Below, one piece after another: positions 34,215 to 43,221 of a DNA stretch of 64,000 nucleotides; position 1 is the stretch's first letter, and each line of letters starts with the position of its first letter. The DNA lies in assembly GCF_007994135.1 (NCBI RefSeq), contig NZ_VLKF01000001.1:2356001-2420000 (forward strand), written 5' to 3'. The position numbers and the translations under genes are program-made. The stretch is from Modestobacter roseus (GTDB taxonomy: Bacteria > Actinomycetota > Actinomycetes > Mycobacteriales > Geodermatophilaceae). Under the pieces are notes generated by a model. The model worked only from the letters and a program-made list of their open reading frames with translations. It searched no databases and was not told the DNA's origin.

Positions 34215-35030
34215 ATGGCGGTCGACGGCCGGACGGCGGACGAACGCAAGGGGTCCAGCCGACGCAAGCGACCGGCTGGGCAGTCGACGGAGACCGCCGA
34301 GACCACCGGCGGCGCCGCGGTCCGCGAGTTCCCCGACCGCGGGGAGGCCGGGGACGGCCTGACCCAGCGCCAGCGCCGGGTGCTCGAGGTCATCCGCGAC
34401 TCGATCGAACGCCGCGGCTACCCGCCTTCGGTCCGCGAGATCGGCGAGGCCGTCGGGCTCTCGTCCGCCTCCTCGGTCGCCCACCAGCTCTCGGTGCTGC
34501 AGCGCAAGGGCTGGCTGCGTCGCGACCCGAACCGGCCGCGCGCTCTCGACGTCCGGCTGCCGGGCGAGAACGGCACGACCACGGCCACCGACACCGCACC
34601 CTCGGCGCTCGCCGCCGCGGGTGCGGGCAGCGGGGTCGACGAGGCGGGCGCCCCCGCCCCGACGTACGTGCCCCTGGTGGGCCGCATCGCGGCCGGTGGC
34701 CCGGTGCTGGCGGAGCAGGCGGTGGAAGAGGTCTTCCCGCTGCCGCGCGAGCTGGTCGGCGAGGGCACGCTCTTCATGCTCAAGGTCGCCGGCGACTCGA
34801 TGGTCGAGGCCGCGATCTGCGACGGCGACTGGGTGGTGGTCCGTCAGCAGCCCACCGCGGAGAACGGCGAGATCGTCGCCGCCATGATCGACGGCGAGGC
34901 GACCGTGAAGACCTACAAGCGACGCGACGGGCACGTGTGGCTCATGCCGCACAACCCGGCGTACGCGCCGATCCCGGGTGACGACGCGACCGTCCTCGGC
35001 CGGGTCGTGACGGTCCTGCGCCGGGTCTGA
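34215..35030 (+). CDS. lexA: SOS-response repressor LexA
   Basis: 271 residues from ATG 34215 with GAGGAGG four bases upstream. A roughly 50-residue disordered head precedes the winged helix ([36 protein letters not shown]...). The self-cleavage site is Ala160-Gly161 (RIAAGGPV) and the catalytic dyad Ser195 (GDSMVEA) and Lys232 (ATVKTYK). The DNA-binding domain matches TCGAAC-N4-GTTCGA boxes, three of which precede the gene and one of which precedes recA at 59331. Confidence 0.97.
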   Translation: MAVDGRTADERKGSSRRKRPAGQSTETAETTGGAAVREFPDRGEAGDGLTQRQRRVLEVIRDSIERRGYPPSVREIGEAVGLSSASSVAHQLSVLQRKGWLRRDPNRPRALDVRLPGENGTTTATDTAPSALAAAGAGSGVDEAGAPAPTYVPLVGRIAAGGPVLAEQAVEEVFPLPRELVGEGTLFMLKVAGDSMVEAAICDGDWVVVRQQPTAENGEIVAAMIDGEATVKTYKRRDGHVWLMPHNPAYAPIPGDDATVLGRVVTVLRRV

Positions 35031-35038
35031 GCCCGATC

Positions 35039-35075
35039 ACCGGGCCGGCGGCGACGATGCCGCCGTCGGCCCGGT
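35039..35075. terminator. Terminator between lexA and the convergent propeller gene
   Basis: ACCGGGCCG (35039-35047) pairs with 35067-35075, extended by an inner GCGGC/GCCGC stem with a 3-nt bulge. It lies between convergent stops. Confidence 0.55.
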
Positions 35076-36139
35076 CACTCCCGCCGTCGGCGGAGCTTCC
35101 CCCCGACCCAGACGAGCACGGTGGCGATGCCGGCGGCGATGATGCCCGCCGTCACCGGGGGCACCCCCGGAGCAGCCGTCGCCAGCTCCCCGGTCGGGGC
35201 AGGCCCGGACGCCGCACCGGCCGGGCCTGCCGCAGCCGCCTCCCCGGTCACCGGGACCAGGGTCACCGGTGCGGGCAGGCCCTCGCTGGCGACCAGCAGG
35301 TCCCGGTTGTTGGCCGCGAAGGTGATCGCCTCGCCCTGGGGCGACTCCGGGAGCGGGACCCGGATCGGGGCGCCCGACAGCGCGCCGGCCACGTCGGAGC
35401 CCTCCAAGGTCCAGACGTAGGCGTCGGTGTAGGTGCGCAGGGCGATCCGCTCCCCGTCCGCCGAGACCGCTCCGCCGGTCACCAGCAGCTGCCCGGCCCG
35501 GCCGACCGGACCGCCCGGCGTGCCGGTCAGGGTGAAGCCCAGCCCGACCACCCTGGTCATCGGCACGGTGGCGCCGTCGGCCAGGAGCGCGTCCGGGCGG
35601 TAGACGCCGGATGCACCGAGCACCTCCTTGGTCACGATGTAGGGGGTGCCGTCGGGCGCCAGCAGCAGCGCTTCGGCGTCGTGCGCGCCGTCGGGGTAGG
35701 TGAGCCGGGTCAGCGTGGTCCCACCGTCGGGCCGGAGCCCGATCAGCGCGACGGTCTCCCGGACGGCGTTGTTGTCACCGATGTCGGCCAGCCAGAGCGT
35801 GCCGTCGGCGGCCAGCGCGAGGTCCTCGGGGTCGTAGGGGTCGACCTCACCCGACCGCACCTCGGCGACGGCGCAGGCGGCGTCCAGGACGTACACCTCG
35901 GCCCGGTCGCCGCCGTCGTTCATCGCCAGCAGCGTCTCCCCCGCGCTGGCCAGCCCGGAGATCTCCGGCAGCCGCGGGTCGGTGATCGTGCAGCGCGTGC
36001 CGGGAGCCGCCTCCTCGGCGAGTGCCACGGAGACGGGCAGGACCGCCAGCAGGGCCGCCGCAGGCAGGGCGAGGACCGCGGCGTCCGCCAGACAACGGCG
36101 GCCGGCGCGGCTACGCGTGCGTGCGGCCCACTCTGGCAC
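35075..36139 (-). CDS. Secreted, C-terminally anchored beta-propeller-like protein
   Basis: 354 residues from GTG 36139. N-terminal signal peptide (LPAAALLAVLPVSVALAEEA), then repeats of LPEISGLASAGETLLAMNDGGD, DPEDLALAADGTLWLADIGDN and AEALLLAPDGTPYIVTKE, a pattern of SdiA-regulated/esterase-like phytase or NHL-type propellers, then a Pro/Ala linker and a C-terminal membrane helix with a basic tail (TVLVWVGGKLRRRR). It is thus displayed on the cell surface. Two Cys (CTITD, DAACAVAE) may form a disulfide. It overlaps the end of the PAP2 gene by 29 bp. Ligand or enzyme activity unknown. Confidence 0.7.
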   Translation of the reverse strand: MPEWAARTRSRAGRRCLADAAVLALPAAALLAVLPVSVALAEEAAPGTRCTITDPRLPEISGLASAGETLLAMNDGGDRAEVYVLDAACAVAEVRSGEVDPYDPEDLALAADGTLWLADIGDNNAVRETVALIGLRPDGGTTLTRLTYPDGAHDAEALLLAPDGTPYIVTKEVLGASGVYRPDALLADGATVPMTRVVGLGFTLTGTPGGPVGRAGQLLVTGGAVSADGERIALRTYTDAYVWTLEGSDVAGALSGAPIRVPLPESPQGEAITFAANNRDLLVASEGLPAPVTLVPVTGEAAAAGPAGAASGPAPTGELATAAPGVPPVTAGIIAAGIATVLVWVGGKLRRRRE

Positions 36140-36848
36140 GAACCCAGCGTGACACCACGGCTGCGTCCAGTGCGTGAACCACGCCCAACAGCACGATCCC
36201 GACGGCCGCGCCGACGACTGCGTCGGTGACCCAGTGGAAGTTCAGCGCCACCATGGCCACTCCCGTGGCCAACGGCCCCAGCACGCTGAGCAGCCAGGCG
36301 GCTCGCTGCACGCCGGCGGGCAGCCCGTAGCTGACCGCCTGCCAGCGGGCGACGCCCCACATCAGCACGGCGTTGGCCACGTGCCCGGACGGGAAGCTCT
36401 CCCCGTCCCGGTGGAAGTACGACCCGGGGTAGGCCGGGGCGGTGCGGCCCGTGCCCCACTTGAACGCGTAGACCACCGCGGTGAGCAGCACCAGGGCCAG
36501 CAGCACGCGCACGAGCGGCGCGACCGTGCGGTGGCGCCAGAACAGCCAGGCCACCAGCGCGGTGAGGACCAGCAGGATGGTGACCCGTCCGCCGGCCTGG
36601 GTGAACACCCACACCGGCCAGTAGGCGGCCGAGTCGCGCAGCCCCCAGGCCCCGATCTGCTCCGAGATCGCGACGTCCAGCCGTTCGAGGCGGCCACCGA
36701 CGAGGAGGTCGACGGTGACGCCTGCGGCGAGGAGCACGGAGGCGAGCACCAGCCACCACGGCGGACGCCCCACGCCGACCACCGGACGGGCCCGGGAGGG
36801 CGGCCCACCGGTGGCGCCGTCGCTCACGCGCACCGCTCCGCTCGCCAC
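36111..36848 (-). CDS. PAP2-superfamily membrane phosphatase
   Basis: 245 residues, six predicted membrane segments. Phosphatase motifs are KWGTGRTAP (K-x6-RP-like), FPSGH and the final HWVTDAVVG histidine, as in type 2 phosphatidic acid phosphatases and undecaprenyl-pyrophosphate phosphatases. The GTG at 36848 has TACCGT six bases upstream (leaderless). Its 3' end overlaps the downstream secreted-protein gene, so the two are coexpressed. Substrate, a lipid phosphate or pyrophosphate, is inferred from the family. Confidence 0.88.
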   Translation of the reverse strand: MASGAVRVSDGATGGPPSRARPVVGVGRPPWWLVLASVLLAAGVTVDLLVGGRLERLDVAISEQIGAWGLRDSAAYWPVWVFTQAGGRVTILLVLTALVAWLFWRHRTVAPLVRVLLALVLLTAVVYAFKWGTGRTAPAYPGSYFHRDGESFPSGHVANAVLMWGVARWQAVSYGLPAGVQRAAWLLSVLGPLATGVAMVALNFHWVTDAVVGAAVGIVLLGVVHALDAAVVSRWVRARVGRTHA

Positions 36849-36956
36849 GGCGTCACGGTACCGGCACCGTGACCTGACCGTGATCGAGCGGGGACACCGC
36901 TGGCGGCGCGACCCGTCACGGGTCGCGCCGTCCGACGGTGCCGTGCAGCCGGGTGG

Positions 36957-38507
36957 TCAGCCGCCGGCGACGGGGGTGGCGAACCCGTCGAGCGCCGCAG
37001 CCAGCCCGTCGTCGACCCGAGCGGTGAGCCGGGTGCCGTCGGCCTCGTGCCGCTCCTCGAGCACCTCGCCGTCCCGGTGCACCCGGGCGACCAGGTCGCC
37101 CCGGTCGTAGGGCACGAGGACGTCGACGTCGATCTGGGGGTGCGGCAGCCGGGCCGCGACGATGTCGCGCAGCGCCTCGATCCCCTCGCCGGTGCGGGCG
37201 GACACCCACGCGGCACCGGGCAGCGCCTGGCGCAGCGCCAGGACGTCGTCCTCGCTCATGGCGTCGATCTTGTTGACCACGATCAGCTCGGGCACGGCGG
37301 CGGCGTCGATCTCGCCGAGCACGGTGTGCACCGCGTTGATCTGCCCGATCGGGTCGGGGTCGGCGCCGTCGACGACGTGCAGCAGCAGGTCGGCGGCGGC
37401 CACCTCCTCCAGCGTCGACCGGAAGGCGTCGACCAGCTGGTGGGGCAGGTGCCGCACGAAGCCGACGGTGTCGGTCATCGTGAACTCGCGCCCCTCCGGG
37501 GTCTGCGCCCGGCGGACCGTCGGGTCCAGGGTGGCGAACAGCGCGTCCTGCACCAGCACGCCGGCATCGGTGAGCTGGTTGAGCAGGCTGGACTTGCCGG
37601 CGTTGGTGTACCCGGCGATGGCCACGCTGGGGGTGGCGTTCCGGTCGCGGGAGTTGCGCTGGGTGGTGCGCGCGGTCGCCATGCCGGCGATCTCCTTGCG
37701 CAGCTTGCTCACCCGGGCCCGGATCCGGCGTCGGTCGGTCTCGATCTTCGTCTCACCGGGACCACGGGTTCCGATTCCGCCACCGCCGGCGACGCGACCA
37801 CCGGCCTGCCGGCTCAGCGACTCACCCCAGCCGCGCAGTCGCGGCAGCATGTACTGCATCTGGGCGAGCTCGACCTGCGCCTTGCCCTCCCGGCTGGTGG
37901 CGTGCTGGGCGAAGATGTCCAGGATCAGTGCGGTCCGGTCGACCACCTTGACCTTGAGGATCTTCTCCAGCTGGTTGAGCTGGCCGGGGGCGAGCTCCCC
38001 GTCGCAGATCACCGTGTCCGCACCGGTGGCCGCGACGATGTCCCGCAGCTCGGCGGCCTTGCCCGAGCCCACGTAGGTCGCCGGGTCGGGCTTGTCCCGG
38101 CGCTGCATCAGCGCGTCGAGCACCTGCGAGCCGGCGGTCTCGGCGAGCGCGGCCAGCTCGGCCAGCGAGCGCTGGGCGTCGGCGACAGTGCCCTCGGTCC
38201 ACACGCCGACCAGCACGACGCGCTCCAGCCGGAGCTGGCGGTACTCGACCTCGGTGACGTCGGTGAGCTCGGTGGAGAGCCCGGCGACGCGGCGGAGGGC
38301 TCCGCGCTCTTCCTTGATGTAGGAGCCCGTGGTGTCGTCGGGGGCGTCCCAGGGGGTGGCCGCGGCGGGGCTCGGGTCCTTGGCGCGGGCACGCGCCGCC
38401 TTGTCCACCCGGGCTTCGGCCTCGTCGAGGATCGCGCGGTTCTGGGCTGTCGTCATCGGGTCCAGCGTGGCACGCCCGTCGGTGCGGGGCGAGTGAGTTG
38501 TCGTCAT
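36957..38507 (-). CDS. hflX: GTPase HflX
   Basis: About 516 residues (ATG 38507; ATG 38456 is an alternative start). N-terminal HflX domain with YVGSGKAAELRD and the GGRVAGGGGIGTRGPGETKIE glycine-rich segment, then the GTPase G domain: G1 GYTNAGKSS, G3 DTVGFVRHLPHQLVDAF, G4 NKID. HflX splits stalled or hibernating ribosomes under stress. The C-terminal domain is short. It is monocistronic, with the ArsR regulator gene ending just upstream on the same strand. Confidence 0.95.
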   Translation of the reverse strand: MTTTHSPRTDGRATLDPMTTAQNRAILDEAEARVDKAARARAKDPSPAAATPWDAPDDTTGSYIKEERGALRRVAGLSTELTDVTEVEYRQLRLERVVLVGVWTEGTVADAQRSLAELAALAETAGSQVLDALMQRRDKPDPATYVGSGKAAELRDIVAATGADTVICDGELAPGQLNQLEKILKVKVVDRTALILDIFAQHATSREGKAQVELAQMQYMLPRLRGWGESLSRQAGGRVAGGGGIGTRGPGETKIETDRRRIRARVSKLRKEIAGMATARTTQRNSRDRNATPSVAIAGYTNAGKSSLLNQLTDAGVLVQDALFATLDPTVRRAQTPEGREFTMTDTVGFVRHLPHQLVDAFRSTLEEVAAADLLLHVVDGADPDPIGQINAVHTVLGEIDAAAVPELIVVNKIDAMSEDDVLALRQALPGAAWVSARTGEGIEALRDIVAARLPHPQIDVDVLVPYDRGDLVARVHRDGEVLEERHEADGTRLTARVDDGLAAALDGFATPVAGG

Positions 38508-38523
38508 CACGGGGTGCAACGCC

Positions 38524-39063
38524 TCAGCGCTCCGGATGCATCCCCAGGTAGAGCGACCACCGCTCGCCTGCCGGGTCGGCCGGGCGGCGGGCGTACTCGT
38601 CCAGCAGTTCGTGGAGCCGGTCCCGGAGCTCCGCCAGCGCCTCGGGCGCGAGCTGCAGCCCCAACCGGGTGCTCTCCAGGTGCGCCTCCCCCACGGCGGC
38701 GACCTCCTGGAGGAAGGCCGCGAGCAGGACGTCGGACCCGGGCGTGGCCGCGCCGGAGCCGTCCATCAGCCAGCTCTTGCCGGTGGCCCGGTAGGGCACC
38801 TCCCGGGCGCCGCGCCTGCCGCGCCGCGGCGGCTCGGCGGCGAGGAAGCCGGTGTCGACCAGGGTGCGCACGTGGTGCAGCACGGTGGCCGGGTTGCGGT
38901 CCAGGCGGGCCGCGATCTCCTTGTTGGTCAGCGCCTCGTGCAGGCACAGCCGGAGGACCCGCAGGCGCAGCGCCGAGGCCAGCGCCCGCGCCTCGGCGTC
39001 GGTGGGTGGACGGCGCGGGCCGGACGCCCGCCCGGTCGTCGCGGGCTCCCCCTGGTCGCTCAT
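38524..39063 (-). CDS. ArsR-type winged-helix transcriptional regulator
   Basis: 179 residues from ATG 39063. Winged helix at about 24-90: ASALRLRVLRLCLHEALTNKEIAARLDRNPATVLHHVRTLVDTGFL, then a YRATGKSW wing end and a C-terminal helical domain of unknown ligand. TACGCT at 39076-39071 lies seven bases before the ATG, so the gene is leaderless. It is divergent from an MFS exporter gene with a shared inverted repeat over the promoters, a standard local repressor arrangement. Confidence 0.85.
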   Translation of the reverse strand: MSDQGEPATTGRASGPRRPPTDAEARALASALRLRVLRLCLHEALTNKEIAARLDRNPATVLHHVRTLVDTGFLAAEPPRRGRRGAREVPYRATGKSWLMDGSGAATPGSDVLLAAFLQEVAAVGEAHLESTRLGLQLAPEALAELRDRLHELLDEYARRPADPAGERWSLYLGMHPER

Positions 39064-39093
39064 CCCGGCCAGCGTAGGACGACGCGCCCGCCA

Positions 39094-39132
39094 GTGATTG
39101 ACATCCCCCAATCACACGACCACGCTCGCCCG
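39094..39132. promoter_or_regulatory. ArsR operator and MFS promoter
   Basis: GTGATTG (39094-39100) and CAATCAC (39109-39115) form a perfect 7-bp inverted repeat. On the + strand it overlaps the -35 box TTGACA (39098-39103), which is 17 bp from CACGCT (39121-39126), itself six bases before the GTG of the MFS gene. Binding here would block the promoter directly; the divergent ArsR promoter has its -35 region in the same repeat. Confidence 0.7.
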
Positions 39133-40431
39133 GTGAGCAACGACCGGAGCCTGGTGCGGCACCCCGACTTCCGCCGGCTGTGGGCCGCGGAGACCGTCAG
39201 CCAGGTGGGCACCCAGGTCACCCTGCTCGCCCTGCCGGTGCTGGCGGTCTCCCTGCTCGACGCGACGCCGCTGCAGATGGGGTACCTCACCGCGCTGGAG
39301 ACCGCGGCCTTCCTGCTCATCGGCCTCCCGGCCGGGGCGTGGGTGGACCGCTGGCGGCGCAAGCGGGTGCTGGTGACCGCCGACCTGGTGCGCGCGGTCG
39401 TGCTGGGCACGCTGCCGCTGGCGTACCTGCTCGACGTGCTCACCCTCGGCCAGCTGTTCGTCGTCGCGGCCCTCACCGGGACGGCGACGGTCTTCTTCGA
39501 CGTCGCCTACCAGAGCTACCTGCCCGCCCTCGTCGACCGCGACCAGCTCGTCGACGGCAACGGCAAGCTGGAGGCCAGCCGCGCCGTCGCCCAGGTGGCC
39601 GGGCCGGGGGTCACCGGCGTGCTGCTGCGCGTGATGAGCGCGCCCGTCGTCATCGCCCTGGACGCGGCGTCCTTCCTGCTGTCGGCGTTCTTCCTCGGCC
39701 GCATCCGCCGGCCCGACGTCGTCCCCGACCGCGCCGGCCGCCGGTCGTTGCGCGCGGAGATCGGCGAGGGGCTGTCCTTCGTCGTCCGGCAGCCGCTGCT
39801 GCGCCGGATCGTGGCCTGCACCGGCACCTCCAACCTGTTCTCCTCGATCACCACGACGCTGCTGGTGCTGTACGCGCTGCGGGAGCTGGAGCTGTCGGAG
39901 AGCACGCTGGGGCTGGTCTTCTCCGCCGGCGCGGTGGGCGGGCTGGTCGGTGCGGCGACCGCGGCCCGGTTCGCGCGGCGGGTGGGCGAAGGGCGGGCGA
40001 TCCCGCTGGCGATCCTGGTGGCCCTGCCGTTCACCGCGCTCACCCCGCTCGCCGCCGTCGGGGCGCCGCTGGTGCTGCTGACGCTGGGGCAGCTGGGCTT
40101 CAGCTGGTCGGTCGTGGTCTACAACGTGACCCAGGTGAGCTTCCGCCAGCGGCTCTGCCCCCCGGCGCTGCTCGGCCGGATGAACGCCTCCGTGCGGTTC
40201 ATCGTCTTCGGCACCATGCCGCTGGGCGGCCTGCTGGGCGGGGTGCTCGGCACCTGGCTGGGAGTGCTGCCGGCGCTGTGGATCGCCGCCGCCGGGCAGG
40301 TGCTCGCCGCCGGCTGGGTGGTGGCCAGCCCGCTGCGGCACCTGCGGGAGCTGCCGGGAGGGCCCGACGACCCCGCCGTCCCGGTCGTCGGGTTGACCGG
40401 GCCGGCGCCGGGTAGCCCGCCGGGGACCTGA
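39133..40431 (+). CDS. MFS transporter (enterobactin-exporter/MdtH-like type)
   Basis: 432 residues from GTG 39133. Begins HPDFRRLWAAETVSQVGTQVT, typical of the MFS_3/EntS-like exporter subfamily, with 10-12 membrane helices and the loop motif AGAWVDRWRRKRVL between helices 2 and 3. Likely a drug or metabolite efflux pump controlled by the divergent ArsR protein. The C-terminal tail (last 40 residues) is Pro/Gly-rich and cytoplasmic. Confidence 0.87.
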   Translation: MSNDRSLVRHPDFRRLWAAETVSQVGTQVTLLALPVLAVSLLDATPLQMGYLTALETAAFLLIGLPAGAWVDRWRRKRVLVTADLVRAVVLGTLPLAYLLDVLTLGQLFVVAALTGTATVFFDVAYQSYLPALVDRDQLVDGNGKLEASRAVAQVAGPGVTGVLLRVMSAPVVIALDAASFLLSAFFLGRIRRPDVVPDRAGRRSLRAEIGEGLSFVVRQPLLRRIVACTGTSNLFSSITTTLLVLYALRELELSESTLGLVFSAGAVGGLVGAATAARFARRVGEGRAIPLAILVALPFTALTPLAAVGAPLVLLTLGQLGFSWSVVVYNVTQVSFRQRLCPPALLGRMNASVRFIVFGTMPLGGLLGGVLGTWLGVLPALWIAAAGQVLAAGWVVASPLRHLRELPGGPDDPAVPVVGLTGPAPGSPPGT

Positions 40432-40453
40432 CGCCCATCCAGGGAGGACGACG

Positions 40454-40654
40454 ATGACCAGCCCGAACGAGGAACTCGACGACCCCGGCCGCGACCCCGT
40501 CGGCCTCACCCCGCCGCGCAACCCGTTCGGCGGCGCCGACCAGGACACCGGCCGCGGGGAACCGCGCGGCACCGGCAACGTCGGGCCGGGCGACAAGCCC
40601 GAGGCGCCGACCGACGACCCGGAGACCCGGGCCGACGAGCCGGACCGGCCCTGA
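40454..40654 (+). CDS. Small acidic disordered protein (66 aa)
   Basis: ATG 40454 with GGAGG seven bases upstream, 22 bp after the MFS gene. Composition is dominated by Pro, Gly, Asp, Glu and Thr with no hydrophobic core (PRNPFGG, GTGNVGPGDKPEAP). Probably cotranscribed with the MFS gene. It ends 3 bp from the convergent dapF stop. Function unknown. Confidence 0.6.
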   Translation: MTSPNEELDDPGRDPVGLTPPRNPFGGADQDTGRGEPRGTGNVGPGDKPEAPTDDPETRADEPDRP

Positions 40655-40657
40655 CCC

Positions 40658-41557
40658 TCAGCTGGCCAGCCACTCCGGGGTGAGCACCCCGGTGGCGACG
40701 ACGACGGCGGGGCCGGCGAGCACCGTCGTCGTCCCGTCGAACTCCACCGACAGCCGGCCGCCCGGGACGTCCACCGTGACCGTCCCGGCGGTCCGGCCAC
40801 CGGCCTCCAGGGCGGCGAACGCCGCGGCGCAGGCCCCGGTGCCGCACGAGCGGGTCTCCCCCACCCCGCGCTCGTGCACCCGCAGCCGGATGTGCGCACT
40901 GGCCCCGCCCGGGGCGTCGCCGGCGGCCAGCACGTTGACCAGCTCGACGTTCACGCCGTCGGGGAAGAAGTCGGCGTCCACCCCCGGCAGGACGGTCAGG
41001 TCCAGGGTGTCGACCGGGACGTCGGTCAGCGCGGCCAGGTGCGGGTTGCCCATGGAGACACCCAGGCCGGGGAACTCGGCGCCGCCGATGCGGGCGGCGC
41101 TGCGGCCGAGCACCCGGGCCGGGCCCATGTCCACCCAGTAGCCGCCGTCGGGGCGGGCGCCCACCCGGCGGGGGCCACCGCGGGTGCCGACCAGCACGCC
41201 GGCCTCGGCCACCGCGCGGTCGAGCAACCCCTCGGTCAGCAGCACGTGCAGGAACAGCCGGACGCCGTTGCCGCACATCTCGGCGAACGAGCCGTCGGCG
41301 TTGCGGTGGTCCATGAACCACTCGCACTGCGGGAGCGCCTCGCCCAGCACGGCGGCCGCGTCCGGCACGTGCCGGCTCGGCACCACCCGCAGCACGCCGT
41401 CGCCGCCCAGACCCGCCCGCCGGTCGCACAGCCGGCGGACCAGCGCGGCGTCCAGCCGCTGCTCCGGCCACACCGAGCCGTCGGGGTCGGGCAGGACGAC
41501 GAAGTCGTTCTCCGTGCCGTGGCCGAGGAGGACCCGGGGACCAGCGCTGTCGATCAC
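40658..41557 (-). CDS. dapF: Diaminopimelate epimerase
   Basis: 299 residues from GTG 41557, which overlaps the miaA stop (GTGA). The enzyme interconverts LL- and meso-diaminopimelate for lysine and peptidoglycan. Both catalytic cysteines are present: MCGNGVRLF in the first half and RSCGTGACAA in the second, along with MGNPHLAAL. The N-terminus GHGTENDFVVL replaces the usual GxGNDFVVL, as seen in actinobacteria. Third gene of the operon dioxygenase-like/miaA/dapF. Confidence 0.95.
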   Translation of the reverse strand: MIDSAGPRVLLGHGTENDFVVLPDPDGSVWPEQRLDAALVRRLCDRRAGLGGDGVLRVVPSRHVPDAAAVLGEALPQCEWFMDHRNADGSFAEMCGNGVRLFLHVLLTEGLLDRAVAEAGVLVGTRGGPRRVGARPDGGYWVDMGPARVLGRSAARIGGAEFPGLGVSMGNPHLAALTDVPVDTLDLTVLPGVDADFFPDGVNVELVNVLAAGDAPGGASAHIRLRVHERGVGETRSCGTGACAAAFAALEAGGRTAGTVTVDVPGGRLSVEFDGTTTVLAGPAVVVATGVLTPEWLAS

Positions 41558-42489
41558 CGCCCGATCGTACGGTCGGTGATCGCGGTGGCCACGGCGTCGG
41601 CCAGGTCTGCCCGGGCGGCGTCGAACCAGGCCGTGGCCGCGTCGCGGCGGAACCAGGAGCGCTGCCGGCGGACGAACCGCCGGGTGGTGGTGACCGTGCG
41701 CTCCCGGGCCTCGTCGGCGGTGAGCGCGCCGTCGAACTGCTGCAGCACCTGCGCGTAGCCCAGCGCCCGGGAGGCGGTGGGGCCCGCGCGCAGCCCGTCG
41801 GCGGCCAGGGCCGCCACCTCCGCGACGAAACCGGCGGCCCACATGGCGTCCACCCGGCGGGCTACCCGGTCGTCGAGCTCCTCGGGTGCCCGGTCCAGCC
41901 CGACGGTCACCGACGGGTAGCGGGGGCGGGGATCGGGGAGCCGGGCGGTGAACGGCTGCCCGGTGAGCTCGATGACCTCGAGGGCGCGCACCACCCGGCG
42001 GGTGTTGCTGGGCAGGATCGCCGCCGCGGCCGCCGGGTCGAGCCCCGCCAGCCGGTCGTGCAGCGCCTGCGCCCCCTCGACGGCGAGCTCACCGTCCAGC
42101 CGCGCCCGCACCCCGGCGTCGGTGCCCGGGAAGTCCAGCTCGTCCAGGACGGCGCGCACGTACAGCCCCGACCCGCCGACGAGCAGCGGGACGGCGCCGG
42201 CCGCGCGCAACCGGTCGATCTCGGTGCGCGCCCGCTGCCGGTACTCCGCCACCGAGGCCGGCTCCCGCACGTGCCAGAGGTCCATCAGGTGGTGCGGCAC
42301 CCCGTCGCGCTCGGCGGTGCTCGGCTTGGCGGTGCCGATGTCCATGCCGCGGTAGAGCTGCATGGAGTCGGCGTTGACCACCTCGCCGCCGAGCCGGTGG
42401 GCGAGGGCGACGGCGAGGGCGGTCTTGCCCGTGGCCGTCGGCCCGACCACCGCGACCACCGGCGGCAGCCCCGCGGACTGCCCGGTCAC
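41554..42489 (-). CDS. miaA: tRNA dimethylallyltransferase
   Basis: 311 residues. P-loop GPTATGKTALAV, then NADSMQLYRGMDIGTAKP, GGSGLYVRAVLDELDFPG, and the tRNA-binding RQRSWFRRD near the end. Transfers a dimethylallyl group to A37 of tRNAs reading UNN codons; miaB at 46459 would then methylthiolate the product. Its GTG overlaps the stop of the upstream dioxygenase-like gene by four bases. Confidence 0.95.
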   Translation of the reverse strand: MTGQSAGLPPVVAVVGPTATGKTALAVALAHRLGGEVVNADSMQLYRGMDIGTAKPSTAERDGVPHHLMDLWHVREPASVAEYRQRARTEIDRLRAAGAVPLLVGGSGLYVRAVLDELDFPGTDAGVRARLDGELAVEGAQALHDRLAGLDPAAAAAILPSNTRRVVRALEVIELTGQPFTARLPDPRPRYPSVTVGLDRAPEELDDRVARRVDAMWAAGFVAEVAALAADGLRAGPTASRALGYAQVLQQFDGALTADEARERTVTTTRRFVRRQRSWFRRDAATAWFDAARADLADAVATAITDRTIGR

Positions 42490-43178
42490 CGGGCAGTCCA
42501 GGAGGCGACGAGGTAGCCGACCCCGAAGGGCGCATCGTCGTGGCGGAGCTCCGCGGTGACCGGCCTGCCCAGCAGGGCAGCGCCCACGGCCCGCCAGACC
42601 GGCACCCCGGCGGCCAGCAGGCGGGCTCCCTCGGCGGCGTCCAGGTCGGCCAGGACCGCGGCGTCCCCGGAGGCCAGCGCCGCGGCGACGGCGGCGTCGA
42701 ACGGCGCGGCCGCCGGGTCGAGGGCACCGGGCGCCTTCTCGCTCCGCCGCGCCGACCCGTCCCCCATGGCCAGCACGCCGACCGGGCCGGGGAGGTCGCG
42801 CAGCACGCCCGCCAGGTCGTCGGGGCCGACACCCAGGCGGGACCCGGTGTGGCCGGCGTCGTCGAGCAGCTGGGCGCCGACCAGGTGCGGCAACGGCGGC
42901 CGGCGCCCACCCGGTCGCACCCGCCCGGCGAAGGGCACCTCCCGGTCGACGCCGAATCCGCGCAGGTCACCGCCGTCCCCGGGGCCGAACCGCACGCCGC
43001 CGGCGCCGTCACCGACGACGACCACGACCTCGGGGCCGGCCTCCAGCACGGTCTGCACCGCAGCCGAGACCGCGGCCCGCAGCACCGCGAGCGCGGAGCC
43101 CGGCGAACCGGTGACGACGGGCAGCAGCACCGGAGCCTGCGGGCAGAACGCCAGCGTGACCGGAGAGGGAGGACTCAC
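42486..43178 (-). CDS. Class III extradiol dioxygenase subunit B-like protein
   Basis: 230 residues from GTG 43178. The opening VTLAFCPQAPVLLPVVTG and the core VLEAGPEVVVVVGDGAG, GVLAMGDGSARRSEKAPG and SWTAR ending match the LigB-like family regularly found upstream of miaA in actinobacteria. The usual His pair of true extradiol dioxygenases is not obvious, so catalysis is unproven. It starts a four-base-overlapping operon with miaA and dapF from a leaderless-type GACACT element, mirrored by the divergent DUF349 gene. Confidence 0.75.
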   Translation of the reverse strand: MSPPSPVTLAFCPQAPVLLPVVTGSPGSALAVLRAAVSAAVQTVLEAGPEVVVVVGDGAGGVRFGPGDGGDLRGFGVDREVPFAGRVRPGGRRPPLPHLVGAQLLDDAGHTGSRLGVGPDDLAGVLRDLPGPVGVLAMGDGSARRSEKAPGALDPAAAPFDAAVAAALASGDAAVLADLDAAEGARLLAAGVPVWRAVGAALLGRPVTAELRHDDAPFGVGYLVASWTAR

Positions 43179-43221
43179 GCCAGGCAGTGTCGCGCAGGCA
43201 TCGTGGGACACTGCTGGCGTG
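43176..43221. promoter_or_regulatory. Mirror-image divergent leaderless promoter pair
   Basis: CACGCCAGGCAGTGTC (43176-43191) and GACACTGCTGGCGTG (43207-43221) are inverted repeats apart from one extra G. Each arm contains a GACACT -10-like hexamer and, six or seven bases on, the GTG start of its gene. The 15-bp spacer separates the two promoters. Confidence 0.6.
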
